Below are positions 56,108 to 64,000 of a stretch of 64,000 bases of DNA, in pieces; position 1 is the stretch's first letter, and each line of letters starts with the position of its first letter. The notes beneath the pieces are model-generated. The model saw nothing but the letters and a program-made list of their open reading frames with translations. It did not search any database and was not told where the DNA came from. This stretch comes from Hyphomicrobiales bacterium (lineage in GTDB: Bacteria > Pseudomonadota > Alphaproteobacteria > Rhizobiales > Rhizobiaceae), in the NCBI GenBank assembly GCA_017305935.1, contig JAFKJU010000014.1:62001-126000 (forward strand), written 5' to 3'. The position numbers were made by a program, and so were the translations under genes.

Positions 56108-56598
56108 GCGGCAACGACCTGCCAGAGACCGCCGCTTCGCGCCGCCCCGACGGGGTGGCGCTTGGCGCGGCCGCCGTGCTCGCCGCCATTGCCGGCGTCA
56201 TCCTGTGGGATACGTCGCATCTGGCGGCGCTGACGGCCTATTCGCCGGTCGGACCGACCACCGTGCCCTATGTCGTCGCCGTCGGCCTGCTGGTGCTGGC
56301 CGGCTGGACGGTGCTCGCCGCCTTCCGCGGCGAGTTTCCAGAGCGCGAGCATCAGGAACTCGGGCCGGTCGTCTGGATCGTCGGCGGGCTGGCGGCGCAG
56401 ATGCTGCTGTTGAAGACCGCCGGCTTTTCGGTCGCGACCGGTGTTCTCTTCGCCGCCACCGCCGCCGGTTTCGGCCGGCGCAAACTCTGGATCTCGGTGC
56501 CGGCCGGCATCGCGCTCTGCCTCGTCATCTGGCTGATTTTCGCGCGCCTGCTGCAGCTTTCGCTGCCGGCCGGGCCGCTCGAACGCCTATTCCTCTAA
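56104..56598 (+). CDS. tctB: Small membrane subunit TctB
   Basis: 164 residues, four hydrophobic segments, first at residues 18-38. Fits the small, poorly conserved subunit of tripartite tricarboxylate transporters. ATGA overlap with the tctC stop and a 12-base gap to tctA. Confidence 0.9.
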   Translation: MSGNDLPETAASRRPDGVALGAAAVLAAIAGVILWDTSHLAALTAYSPVGPTTVPYVVAVGLLVLAGWTVLAAFRGEFPEREHQELGPVVWIVGGLAAQMLLLKTAGFSVATGVLFAATAAGFGRRKLWISVPAGIALCLVIWLIFARLLQLSLPAGPLERLFL

Positions 56599-56610
56599 AG
56601 GGTGGCCGCG

Positions 56611-58128
56611 ATGGGTACCTTCGAATTCCTGCTGCAGGGGGTCATGGTTGCGATGCAGCCGGCCAACCTGCTCTATGCCCTGATCGGCGTGACGCTCGGC
56701 ACCGCCGTCGGCGTGCTGCCCGGCATCGGCCCGGCCCTGACCGTCGCCCTGCTTCTGCCCGTCACCTACAAGCTCGATCCGGCCGGCTCGCTGATCATGT
56801 TCGCCGGCATCTATTACGGCGGCATGTATGGCGGCTCGACCACCTCGATCCTCCTCAACACACCCGGCGAAAGCGCCTCTATCGTCACGGCGCTGGAAGG
56901 CAACAAGATGGCGCGGGCCGGGCGCGGCGGGCCGGCGCTGGCGACAGCCGCCATCGGCTCCTTCGTTGCCGGCCTGATCGCCACCGTTGGTCTCGCTTTC
57001 ATCGCCCCCTTCATCGTCAAGCTGGCGCTGGTCTTCGGCCCGCGTGAATATTTCGCGCTGATGGTGCTGGCCTTCGTCACCGTCTCCTCCGCCTTCGGCG
57101 ATTCGACGCTGCGCGGGTTGACCTCGCTGTTCATCGGCTTTGCGCTGGCCATCATCGGCATCGACCAGCTAACCGGTCAGACCCGCATGAGTTTCGGCGT
57201 GCCCGACCTGCTCGACGGCATCGAGGTGACGACGCTGGCGGTGGCGATGTTCGCCATCGGCGAGACGCTGTATATCGCGGCGCAAGGCATGCGCGGGCCG
57301 GAAACGGTCGAGGCGGTCAAGGGCTCGCTGTGGATGACCAAGGCCGACTGGGCGCGCTCGTGGAAACCCTGGCTGCGCGGCACCGCCATCGGTTTTCCCA
57401 TCGGCGCCATGCCGGCCGGCGGCGCCGAAATCGGCACCTTCCTCTCCTATGCCGCCGAAAAGCGGCTGACGAAGCACCCGGAAGAATTCGGTAACGGCGC
57501 CATCGAGGGCGTCGCCGGGCCGGAAGCGGCCAACAACGCCTCGGCCGCCGGCACGCTGGTGCCGCTGCTCACCCTTGGCCTGCCGACCACGGCGACGGCG
57601 GCGATCATGCTCGCCGGCTTCCAGCAATACGGGCTGCAACCCGGGCCGCTGCTGTTCGCCACCAATCCGCAGCTCGTCTGGGGCCTGATCGCCAGCCTGC
57701 TGATCGCCAATTTCATGCTGCTGGTGCTGAACCTGCCGCTGATCGGGCTGTGGGTGCGGCTGCTGACCATTCCCAAGCCGTGGCTCTATGCCGGCATCCT
57801 GTTGTTCGCGACGCTCGGCACCATCGGCGCTAACCCCTCGGTGTTCGAACTCGGCATGCTGCTCGCCTTCGGCCTGATGGGTTACGTGATGCGCGTGCTC
57901 GGCTATCCGATTGCGCCGGTGGTCGTCGGCCTGATCCTCGGGCCGCTCGCGGAACAGCAGTTGCGCCGGGCCCTGATGATCAGCCAGGGCGATTGGTCGG
58001 TTCTGGTCACCTCGCCGATTGCCGCCGTGCTGCTCGGCATCGCCGCGCTGGCGCTGATCGTGCCGCTGATCCTGCGGGCGCGCGGCCGCGGCCAGGTGCT
58101 GTCGCAGCTTGCCGCCAACGAGGATTGA
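56611..58128 (+). CDS. tctA: Large membrane subunit TctA
   Basis: 505 residues with about 12 hydrophobic segments. Signature [20 protein letters not shown] near residues 70-90, [11 protein letters not shown] near the N-terminus, and [17 protein letters not shown] in the second half, repeats that form the transport site. ATG 56611 has AAAGGG eight bases upstream; GTG 56602 is also in frame. Confidence 0.95.
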   Translation: MGTFEFLLQGVMVAMQPANLLYALIGVTLGTAVGVLPGIGPALTVALLLPVTYKLDPAGSLIMFAGIYYGGMYGGSTTSILLNTPGESASIVTALEGNKMARAGRGGPALATAAIGSFVAGLIATVGLAFIAPFIVKLALVFGPREYFALMVLAFVTVSSAFGDSTLRGLTSLFIGFALAIIGIDQLTGQTRMSFGVPDLLDGIEVTTLAVAMFAIGETLYIAAQGMRGPETVEAVKGSLWMTKADWARSWKPWLRGTAIGFPIGAMPAGGAEIGTFLSYAAEKRLTKHPEEFGNGAIEGVAGPEAANNASAAGTLVPLLTLGLPTTATAAIMLAGFQQYGLQPGPLLFATNPQLVWGLIASLLIANFMLLVLNLPLIGLWVRLLTIPKPWLYAGILLFATLGTIGANPSVFELGMLLAFGLMGYVMRVLGYPIAPVVVGLILGPLAEQQLRRALMISQGDWSVLVTSPIAAVLLGIAALALIVPLILRARGRGQVLSQLAANED

Positions 58129-58228
58129 CGGAGCGGCCGCTCGCAAATCCCGGTTTGAAACAGCAATTGCACCACGACGGTAAAGGTGCGATGCAAAGGC
58201 AAGGAAGTTCGGCGGAGGAACAGGCGCC

Positions 58229-59302
58229 ATGCTGAACAGGCTTGGAGTGACATTGCCGATCGTGCAGGCCCCGATGGCGGGCGTTTCGACGCCGGCCATG
58301 GCGGCTGCGGTCTCGAATGCCGGCGGGCTCGGCTCGATCGGCGTCGGCGCCACGGATGCGGCCGGGGCGCGCGCGATGATCGTGGAGGTGCAGGCGCGCA
58401 CCGTCCGCGCCTTCAACGTCAATCTCTTCGTCCACGCCACGCCGGCCGCCGATCCAGCCCGTGAAACAGCCTGGCTCGACGGGTTGGCGCCGGTCTTTGC
58501 CGAATTCGGCGTGGCCCCGCCGAGCCGGCTGACCACCATCTATAAAAGTTTCGCCGACGATCCCGAGATGCTGGCCCTGCTGCTGGAGGTCAGGCCGCCG
58601 GTTGTCAGCCTGCATTTCGGCCTGCCTTCGGCGCAGATCATCGCTGCGTTGAAACAGGCCGGCATCCTGCTTCTGGCGACGGCCACCAGCCTCGACGAGG
58701 CCCGGCGCGTCGAAGCCGCCGGTATCGATGCCATCGTGGCGCAGGGCGTCGAGGCCGGTGGCCATCGCGGTGTCTTCGATCCCGCCGGTCCCGATCCGGG
58801 GCTCGGCATGGCGACGCTGACGCGCCTGCTCGCGCGGGAAACCCGCCTGCCGGTCATCGCCGCCGGCGGCATCATGGACGGAGCCGGCATCGCCGCAGTG
58901 CTCGCGCTCGGCGCGGCCGCCGCCCAGCTCGGCACCGCCTTCATCGCCTGCCCGGAATCCAGCGCCGACGAAGGCTATCGCAAGGCGCTCGCCGGCCCCG
59001 GCGCCTATCACACGCAACTGACCTCGCTGATTTCAGGTCGTCCCGCCCGCGCGCTCGCCAATCGCTTCACCGCGCTTTCGGAAATGCTGGCCGGCCACTG
59101 TCCGCCCGATTATCCCATCGCCTACGATGCCGGGAAGGCGCTGAATGCCGCCGCCAAGGCGAAGGGAGAATTTGGTTTCGGGGCGCAATGGGCCGGCCAA
59201 GGAGCGCCGCTTGCCCGCACCATGCCGGCTGCGGAGCTGGTTACCACGCTGGCGGAAGAGCTGGCGGTGGCGCAACGCCTCGCGCCGTTCGGCGCTCCAT
59301 AG
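58229..59302 (+). CDS. Nitronate monooxygenase (NPD family)
   Basis: 357 residues. FMN TIM barrel: [39 protein letters not shown] with the catalytic His, [11 protein letters not shown], and [20 protein letters not shown]. Oxidises nitronates such as propionate-3-nitronate; some members act on related enolates. It stands alone, 100 bases after tctA. Confidence 0.88.
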   Translation: MLNRLGVTLPIVQAPMAGVSTPAMAAAVSNAGGLGSIGVGATDAAGARAMIVEVQARTVRAFNVNLFVHATPAADPARETAWLDGLAPVFAEFGVAPPSRLTTIYKSFADDPEMLALLLEVRPPVVSLHFGLPSAQIIAALKQAGILLLATATSLDEARRVEAAGIDAIVAQGVEAGGHRGVFDPAGPDPGLGMATLTRLLARETRLPVIAAGGIMDGAGIAAVLALGAAAAQLGTAFIACPESSADEGYRKALAGPGAYHTQLTSLISGRPARALANRFTALSEMLAGHCPPDYPIAYDAGKALNAAAKAKGEFGFGAQWAGQGAPLARTMPAAELVTTLAEELAVAQRLAPFGAP

Positions 59303-59395
59303 GTCGACTTAAGTCCGAAATGCCGGTGAAGGTTGCGGGCACGCCGATCGCGCGGCTTGCGGGTGATGCCGCAATTGGGGCAGTCGGTCCCTGGG

Positions 59396-59788
59396 TTATG
59401 GCCGCACGACGGTGACGGACGGCACGGCGCAGGCCTCGCCCCCGCCGAAGAGACGCGAGCGAGTGAGGAAGCGTTTCTCGCGTCCGTTGTCGAGCGAGAA
59501 CATACCGCCGCGACCAGGCACAACGTCGATGATCAATTGCGTGTGTTTCCATACCGCGAACTGGCTGCCGCTGATATAGACAGGTACGCCGCCGATCTCA
59601 CCGAGCTTCACGTCGGTCTCGCCGACACGGAATTCAGCTGCCGGATAACACATGGGCGAGGAACCGTCGCAGCAGCCGCCGGATTGGTGAAAGAGGATAT
59701 CGGGATAGTCCCGGCGGATCTCGGCGATGAGGTCGAGTGCGGCCTCGGTCGCGAGAACGCGCGGTTCGCCGTTGACAGTTGGTTCCAT
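59396..59788 (-). CDS. DUF779 partner protein of aldehyde dehydrogenase
   Basis: 130 residues. Cysteine-rich centre FHQSGGCCDGSSPMCYP and C-terminal FSLDNGREKRFLTRSRLF are typical of DUF779, small proteins encoded beside ExaC/AldB-type dehydrogenases, probably a metal or cofactor helper. The ATG at 59788 has GGGAGAA upstream; the frame is open further. It follows the dehydrogenase by 117 bases on the same strand. Confidence 0.85.
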   Translation of the reverse strand: MEPTVNGEPRVLATEAALDLIAEIRRDYPDILFHQSGGCCDGSSPMCYPAAEFRVGETDVKLGEIGGVPVYISGSQFAVWKHTQLIIDVVPGRGGMFSLDNGREKRFLTRSRLFGGGEACAVPSVTVVRP

Positions 59789-59905
59789 GTCTTTCTCCCA
59801 GAGCATTTCCAGGAAATGCGTCGAAAACGAAAGGCTCCATCGATACGCCCGCCCCCACAAGACGGGAGCGGGCGACCTTCGAGAAGAGTGCTTGGGAGGA
59901 TCTTC

Positions 59906-61414
59906 TCAGAAGAAGCCGAGCGCCTTCGGGCTGTAGCTGACCAACATGTTCTTGGTCTGCTGGTAGTGGTCCAGCATCATCTTGTGGGTCTCGCGGCCGA
60001 TGCCCGATTGCTTGTAGCCGCCGAAGGCGGCATGGGCCGGATAGGCATGGTAGCAATTGGTCCAGACGCGGCCGGCCTGGATATCGCGGCCGAAGCGATA
60101 GGCGCGGTTGCCGTCGCGGGTCCACACGCCGGCGCCGAGGCCGTAGAGCGTATCGTTGGCGATTTCCAGCGCCTGCGCATCGTCCTTGAAGGTGGCGACC
60201 GAGACGACGGGCCCGAAAATTTCCTCCTGGAAGACGCGCATCTTGTTGTGGCCGGCGAAGATCGTCGGCTTGACGTAGTAGCCGCTGGCAAGCTCCCCAC
60301 CGAGGTCGTTGCGCGCCCCGCCGGTCAGCACCTGAGCGCCTTCCTGGCGGCCGATATCGAGATAGGAGAGGATCTTTTCAAGCTGTTCGGAGGAGGCCTG
60401 CGCCCCGATCATCGTCTGCGGATCGAGCGGATTGCCCTGGCGGATCGCCTCGACGCGCTTGACGGCCTTTTCCATGAAGCGATCGTAGATGGACTCATGC
60501 ACGAGCGCGCGGCTCGGGCAGGTGCAGACCTCGCCCTGGTTGAGCGCGAACATCGCAAACCCTTCCAGCGCCTTGTCGAGATAGTCGTCGTCCTCGGCCA
60601 TGACATCGGCGAAGAAGATGTTGGGCGACTTGCCGCCGAGTTCCAGCGTGATCGGGATCAGGTTCTGGCTGGCATATTGCATGATCAGCCGGCCCGTCGT
60701 CGTCTCGCCGGTAAAGGCGATCTTGGAGATGCGCGGGCTGGTGGCGAGCGGCTTGCCGGCTTCGAGGCCGAAGCCGTTGACGATGTTGAGCACGCCGGGC
60801 GGCAGGAGGTCGCCGATGATCTCGGCCCAGACGAGGATCGAGGCGGGCGTCTGCTCGGCCGGCTTGAGCACGACGCAGTTGCCGGCGGCAAGTGCGGGCG
60901 CCAGCTTCCAGGCGGCCATCAGGATCGGGAAGTTCCACGGAATGATCTGGCCGACGACGCCGAGCGGCTCATGGAAATGATAGGCGACCGTATCGTGGTC
61001 GATCTCGCCGATGGAGCCTTCCTGAGCGCGGATGCAGGACGCGAAATAGCGGAAATGGTCGATGGCCAAGGGAATATCGGCGGCCATGGTTTCGCGGATC
61101 GGCTTGCCGTTGTCCCAGGTCTCGGCCTGGGCAAGCACCTCCAGCTTGTCCTCCATCCGCTGGGCGATCTTCATCAGGATGTTGGAGCGCTCGGTGACCG
61201 AGGTGCGGCCCCATTTGTCCTTGGCGGCATGGGCGGCGTCGAGCGCGGCCTCGATGTCCTTCTCGTCTGAACGCGGGATTTCGCAGAGTTTGCCACCGGT
61301 GACCGGCGTGACGTTGTCGAAATAGCGGCCTGCGATGGGCTCGCGCCATTCGCCGCCGATGAAGTTGCCGTATTTCAGCTTGAACGGCGACTCGACGATT
61401 TTCTGATGCAGCAT
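59906..61414 (-). CDS. NAD-dependent aldehyde dehydrogenase (AldB/ExaC type)
   Basis: 502 residues. ALDH fold with [37 protein letters not shown] (NAD pocket), [11 protein letters not shown] with the general-base Glu, and catalytic Cys297 in GEVCTCPSR, followed by Cys299. The C-terminus ([19 protein letters not shown]) is typical of acetaldehyde dehydrogenases used in ethanol or acetoin breakdown. It is followed by DUF779 and preceded by its likely regulator. Confidence 0.94.
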   Translation of the reverse strand: MLHQKIVESPFKLKYGNFIGGEWREPIAGRYFDNVTPVTGGKLCEIPRSDEKDIEAALDAAHAAKDKWGRTSVTERSNILMKIAQRMEDKLEVLAQAETWDNGKPIRETMAADIPLAIDHFRYFASCIRAQEGSIGEIDHDTVAYHFHEPLGVVGQIIPWNFPILMAAWKLAPALAAGNCVVLKPAEQTPASILVWAEIIGDLLPPGVLNIVNGFGLEAGKPLATSPRISKIAFTGETTTGRLIMQYASQNLIPITLELGGKSPNIFFADVMAEDDDYLDKALEGFAMFALNQGEVCTCPSRALVHESIYDRFMEKAVKRVEAIRQGNPLDPQTMIGAQASSEQLEKILSYLDIGRQEGAQVLTGGARNDLGGELASGYYVKPTIFAGHNKMRVFQEEIFGPVVSVATFKDDAQALEIANDTLYGLGAGVWTRDGNRAYRFGRDIQAGRVWTNCYHAYPAHAAFGGYKQSGIGRETHKMMLDHYQQTKNMLVSYSPKALGFF

Positions 61415-61562
61415 GTCATCCTCCCAAAGTTGGCGGGCGCCGCGAGGGCGATCCCGATGGAAGGAGTGTGCAAAGCCGGGGGACGGAACGATAGCCCGGC
61501 AGGATCATACCGCACTGCACAGTGTCGCAGAGTTGAGACAGTAGGGCGCGGGAAAGCCGGAA

Positions 61563-62528
61563 TCAATTCGGCCGACCGCCAAGGGCCAGCCGCTTCATCT
61601 TGCGGTGAAGCGTCGCGCGACTCATGCCGAGCAGGATCGCGGCCTGCGAGACGTTGCCGCCGGCGCGCGACAGGGCGCGCAGGATCGCCGCGCGTTCGGA
61701 TTCGATCAGATCAGCCCCGCCGTCGCCGCGCTGCTCGTTCAGCGCATCGGCGGCGGGAAGGCCGGCGGCGATGCGCTGGTCGTCCAGCTTCAGCGCCACG
61801 CGCGCCGCTCGGGTGGCGCCCAGCACGATGTCGTTGCGATCGACGGCAAGCAACGCCGAGGCCGCGCCGGTCTCGGTCGGCACCAGAACGAAACGCGCGC
61901 CGGCAAAGGCGCTGCGAAACAGGTTGAGTTCGATGCGCGAGGCCGCGTCGCGCACCGTCTGCGACAGGATCGACAGCGTCGCCTCGTCGACATCCTCACG
62001 GCACGTCGACATGTCGAGCGCGCCGGCAAGCTGGCCGCGATGATCGCGGATCGGCGCGCTGGTGCAACTCAGGTCGGTATTGCCGCTGAGGAAGTGCTGG
62101 TCGCGGATGATGGCGACGGCGCGGTCGTCGGCCAGCGCCGTGCCGATGCCGTTGGTGCCGATGCTGGCCTCGGTCCAGACCGAGCCGGTCCACAGGCCGA
62201 GATCGTGAAAATGCTTGTTGTCGCCGGCCGCTCCGCGCCGCTCCAGCGCGACGCCGTCGCGATCGGTGAGCAGCAGGCAGAAGCCGGCCTTGCCGACCGC
62301 CAGGAACAGCCGGTCGAGTTCACCCGCCGCCTCGGCGACCAGCCGCCCGGAACGCTCGGCGGCGAACCGGAATTCCGGCTCGCTGACCCGGACTGGCAGC
62401 CGCTTTTCCTCCGGCGCCAGCCGGTGCATGGTCATGCAGCGCCGCCACGAAGCCACGACCGAGGAACTCGCCACGGCGGACTGCGTGGACGCATAAACCT
62501 GATCGGCATGCGAAAACTGTCGGCGCAT
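61563..62528 (-). CDS. AcoR-like regulator without AAA+ domain
   Basis: 321 residues. GAF-like sensor at about 75-200 (FCLLLTDRDGVALERRG, GTNGIGTALADDRAV, QHFLSGNTDLSCTSAPI, the usual AcoR pattern) and a Fis-type helix-turn-helix at the end (ILRALSRAGGNVSQAAILLG, SRATLHRKMKRL). The central AAA+ sigma-54-activating module of AcoR is absent: the two domains are joined directly. ATG 62528 has GGAGGAG upstream; GTG 62543 is an alternative. Upstream of the aldehyde dehydrogenase on the same strand. Confidence 0.85.
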   Translation of the reverse strand: MRRQFSHADQVYASTQSAVASSSVVASWRRCMTMHRLAPEEKRLPVRVSEPEFRFAAERSGRLVAEAAGELDRLFLAVGKAGFCLLLTDRDGVALERRGAAGDNKHFHDLGLWTGSVWTEASIGTNGIGTALADDRAVAIIRDQHFLSGNTDLSCTSAPIRDHRGQLAGALDMSTCREDVDEATLSILSQTVRDAASRIELNLFRSAFAGARFVLVPTETGAASALLAVDRNDIVLGATRAARVALKLDDQRIAAGLPAADALNEQRGDGGADLIESERAAILRALSRAGGNVSQAAILLGMSRATLHRKMKRLALGGRPN

Positions 62529-62612
62529 TGGCTCCTCCACCAAGACCGGCGCAATTGTGACGAAAAATCCTCCCGGCGCAATCCCAAAACCGCCCCATGC
62601 GTCATCAAGGCT

Positions 62613-62634
62613 GAATTCCTATGGAATTCCTATA
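62613..62634 (+). repeat. 11-bp tandem direct repeat before the kdp genes
   Basis: GAATTCCTATG then GAATTCCTATA, two units with 11-base period, 145 bases before the first kdp reading frame. The spacing suits an OmpR-type regulator such as KdpE. Confidence 0.5.
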
Positions 62635-62778
62635 TTTCCGTCCTCCCCGCCCTCTCGAACCCCTATGGCTCCCCGCCGCATATTGGACCCAGGAGCCGCG
62701 GGCCGCGCGGGCGCTGCCCATCCGGGCTGGCCTTGTCGAAAGCCCGGCTCCACCGGTCATCGACAGGAGTTACGACCC

Positions 62779-62862
62779 ATGACGGATATTCTTCTTCTCG
62801 GCGCGACGGCGGGGTTCTTCCTGCTCTGCCTTGCCTATACGCGCGTCTGCGACAGGCTTTGA
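62779..62862 (+). CDS. 27-residue membrane peptide at the head of the kdp operon
   Basis: One hydrophobic helix (ILLLGATAGFFLLCLAY) then a charged tail RVCDRL. A GAG-rich site is upstream. It ends 12 bases before kdpF. Similar short peptides ending in a Cys/Arg-rich tail occur before kdpF in other proteobacteria as far as I recall; function unknown. Confidence 0.6.
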   Translation: MTDILLLGATAGFFLLCLAYTRVCDRL

Positions 62863-62874
62863 GGAGGACGAACC

Positions 62875-62964
62875 ATGACCTTCGACTATGTCCTCAGCGG
62901 CACTGTTACCGTGCTGATCGCCCTTTACCTCACCTATGCGCTGATCCGCCCCGAGCGGTTCTGA
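62875..62964 (+). CDS. kdpF: KdpF small subunit
   Basis: 29 residues: one membrane helix (VLSGTVTVLIALYLTYALI) and the family C-terminus RPERF. Stabilises the KdpFABC potassium pump. GAGGAGG lies six bases before ATG 62875. Confidence 0.9.
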   Translation: MTFDYVLSGTVTVLIALYLTYALIRPERF

Positions 62965-62990
62965 GCGGGTGGTCCTGAAAGTTTGAACCC

Positions 62991-64000
62991 ATGACCCTCA
63001 TCGGATGGTTGCAGATCCTGCTTTTCTGCGGGATCGTCCTTGCGCTGGTCAAACCGCTCGGCGGTTACATGACCCGCGTCTTCTCGGGCGAGCGCACACT
63101 CCTCTCACCGCTCCTCGTTCCCGTGGAGCGCGGCCTTTATGCGCTGGCCGGCACCGGCGAGCGCGATGAACAGCATTGGAGCGCCTATGCGGCGTCGATG
63201 CTGCTCTTCAACCTCGCCGGCTTCCTCCTCCTCTATGCGCTGCTGCGCCTGCAGGCCGGGCTGCCCTACAATCCCGCCGGCATGGGCGCCGTTCCCGCCG
63301 ACCTCTCCTTCAACACCGCCGTCAGCTTCGTTACCAACACCAACTGGCAGAACTACGGCGGCGAAGGCACCCTGTCCTATCTCTCGCAGATGGCCGGGCT
63401 GACGGTGCAGAATTTCGTGTCCGGCGCCACCGGCATCGCCATCGCCATCGCCTTCATCCGCGCCTTCTCGCGCGCCTCGGGCAAGGCCATCGGCAATTTC
63501 TGGGTCGATATGGTGCGTGCGACGCTCTACCTGCTGCTGCCGCTCTGCATCGTGCTGACGCTGGTTTATGTCTTCCTCGGCGTGCCGCAGACGCTTGGAC
63601 CCTATATCGAAGCCACCACGCTGGAAGGCGCGAAACAGACCATCGCGGTCGGCCCGGTCGCCTCGCAACTGGCGATCAAGATGCTCGGCACCAATGGCGG
63701 CGGCTTCTTCAACGCCAATTCCGCCCATCCCTTCGAAAACCCGGATGCGATCTCCAACCTGATCCAGATGGTGTCGATCTTCGCCATCGGCGCGGCGCTG
63801 ACCAATGTCTTCGGCCGCATGGTTGGCAACCCGCGCCAGGGCTGGGCGATCCTTGCCGCCATGCTGGTGCTGTTCCTCGCCGGCGTCACCGTCACCTATT
63901 GGGCGGAAGCCGCCGGCAATCCGCTGATGCATGCCTTCGGCCTCGGAGGCGGCAACATGGAAGGCAAGGAAGTGCGTTTCGGCATCGCTTTGTCGTCGCT
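62991..64000 (+). CDS. kdpA: Potassium-transporting ATPase subunit KdpA (cut by window end)
   Basis: First 336 codons. Channel-like subunit that binds and translocates potassium. Filter-type motifs are visible: [18 protein letters not shown] and [19 protein letters not shown], with several long hydrophobic helices. ATG 62991 follows kdpF by 26 bases. Subunits B and C should lie beyond the window. Confidence 0.95.
   Translation, partial: MTLIGWLQILLFCGIVLALVKPLGGYMTRVFSGERTLLSPLLVPVERGLYALAGTGERDEQHWSAYAASMLLFNLAGFLLLYALLRLQAGLPYNPAGMGAVPADLSFNTAVSFVTNTNWQNYGGEGTLSYLSQMAGLTVQNFVSGATGIAIAIAFIRAFSRASGKAIGNFWVDMVRATLYLLLPLCIVLTLVYVFLGVPQTLGPYIEATTLEGAKQTIAVGPVASQLAIKMLGTNGGGFFNANSAHPFENPDAISNLIQMVSIFAIGAALTNVFGRMVGNPRQGWAILAAMLVLFLAGVTVTYWAEAAGNPLMHAFGLGGGNMEGKEVRFGIALSS

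Noticed and set aside
59333-61270. Plus-strand open frame of about 645 codons
   Set aside because: Antisense to the DUF779 and aldehyde dehydrogenase genes; no domain.
61420-61500. Sigma-54 promoter for the aldehyde dehydrogenase
   Set aside because: A GG and a TTGCA can be found, but the full GG-N10-GC spacing and flanks do not fit, and the local regulator has no AAA+ domain.

Overview
The window is high-GC chromosomal-type DNA, most likely from a Rhizobiales (Hyphomicrobiales) alphaproteobacterium close to Rhizobiaceae. Pointers are BA14K and DUF1236 envelope proteins, a RirA-like iron box, an EcfG-like stress promoter, a RamB/ScfR-type regulator next to prpDCB, a TctABC transporter with TctDE, and many ABC/DMT uptake loci. 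I saw no rRNA or tRNA gene, insertion sequence, phage gene or CRISPR array. Both ends cut genes: a TonB receptor at the left and kdpA at the right.

Region 1 (1-3.0 kb) is a TonB-dependent siderophore receptor divergent from a PchR-like AraC regulator. Region 2 (3.1-19.0 kb) is the most distinctive part. Four cobalamin riboswitches, all on the minus strand, lie within about 9 kb. They precede an uncharacterised gene pair, a glutathione-independent formaldehyde dehydrogenase (fdhA), the nrdHIEF class Ib ribonucleotide reductase operon, and metE. The methylcitrate cycle operon prpDCB and its regulator follow directly. MetE, NrdHIEF and the methylcitrate cycle are the B12-independent alternatives to MetH, NrdJ and methylmalonyl-CoA mutase, so the region reads as a cobalamin-independence island.

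Region 3 (19-30 kb) holds a polysaccharide flippase translationally coupled to a tandem alpha/beta hydrolase, small envelope proteins, a lytic transglycosylase, an AroE-like/GMC oxidoreductase pair with an AraC regulator, and a stress-type lipase/DUF4142 operon. Region 4 (30-37 kb) is a probable Amadori-product (fructosyl-amino acid) catabolic locus: GntR/UTRA regulator, SIS deglycase, PfkB kinase, binding protein, FAD oxidoreductase, permease and DMT exporter, linked by a shared operator-like word. Region 5 (37-42 kb) has an AraC regulator and aldo/keto reductase pair, a VapBC module, a DMT transporter and unknown small genes.

Region 6 (42.5-51.7 kb) is a polyol/ketose catabolic operon: a ribose-type ABC transporter, an SDR dehydrogenase, DhaK and DhaL, then a SorC-type regulator fused to a second complete DhaK domain with its own DhaL. 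Region 7 (51.7-58.1 kb) is TctDE, an extra periplasmic binding protein and TctCBA. Region 8 (58.2-64 kb) contains a nitronate monooxygenase, an aldehyde dehydrogenase with its DUF779 partner and an AcoR-like regulator lacking the AAA+ domain, then the start of the kdp operon (a 27-residue membrane peptide, kdpF, kdpA).

All functional calls come from reading the sequence and family knowledge; no database search was run. Starts were chosen mainly from ribosome-binding sites.
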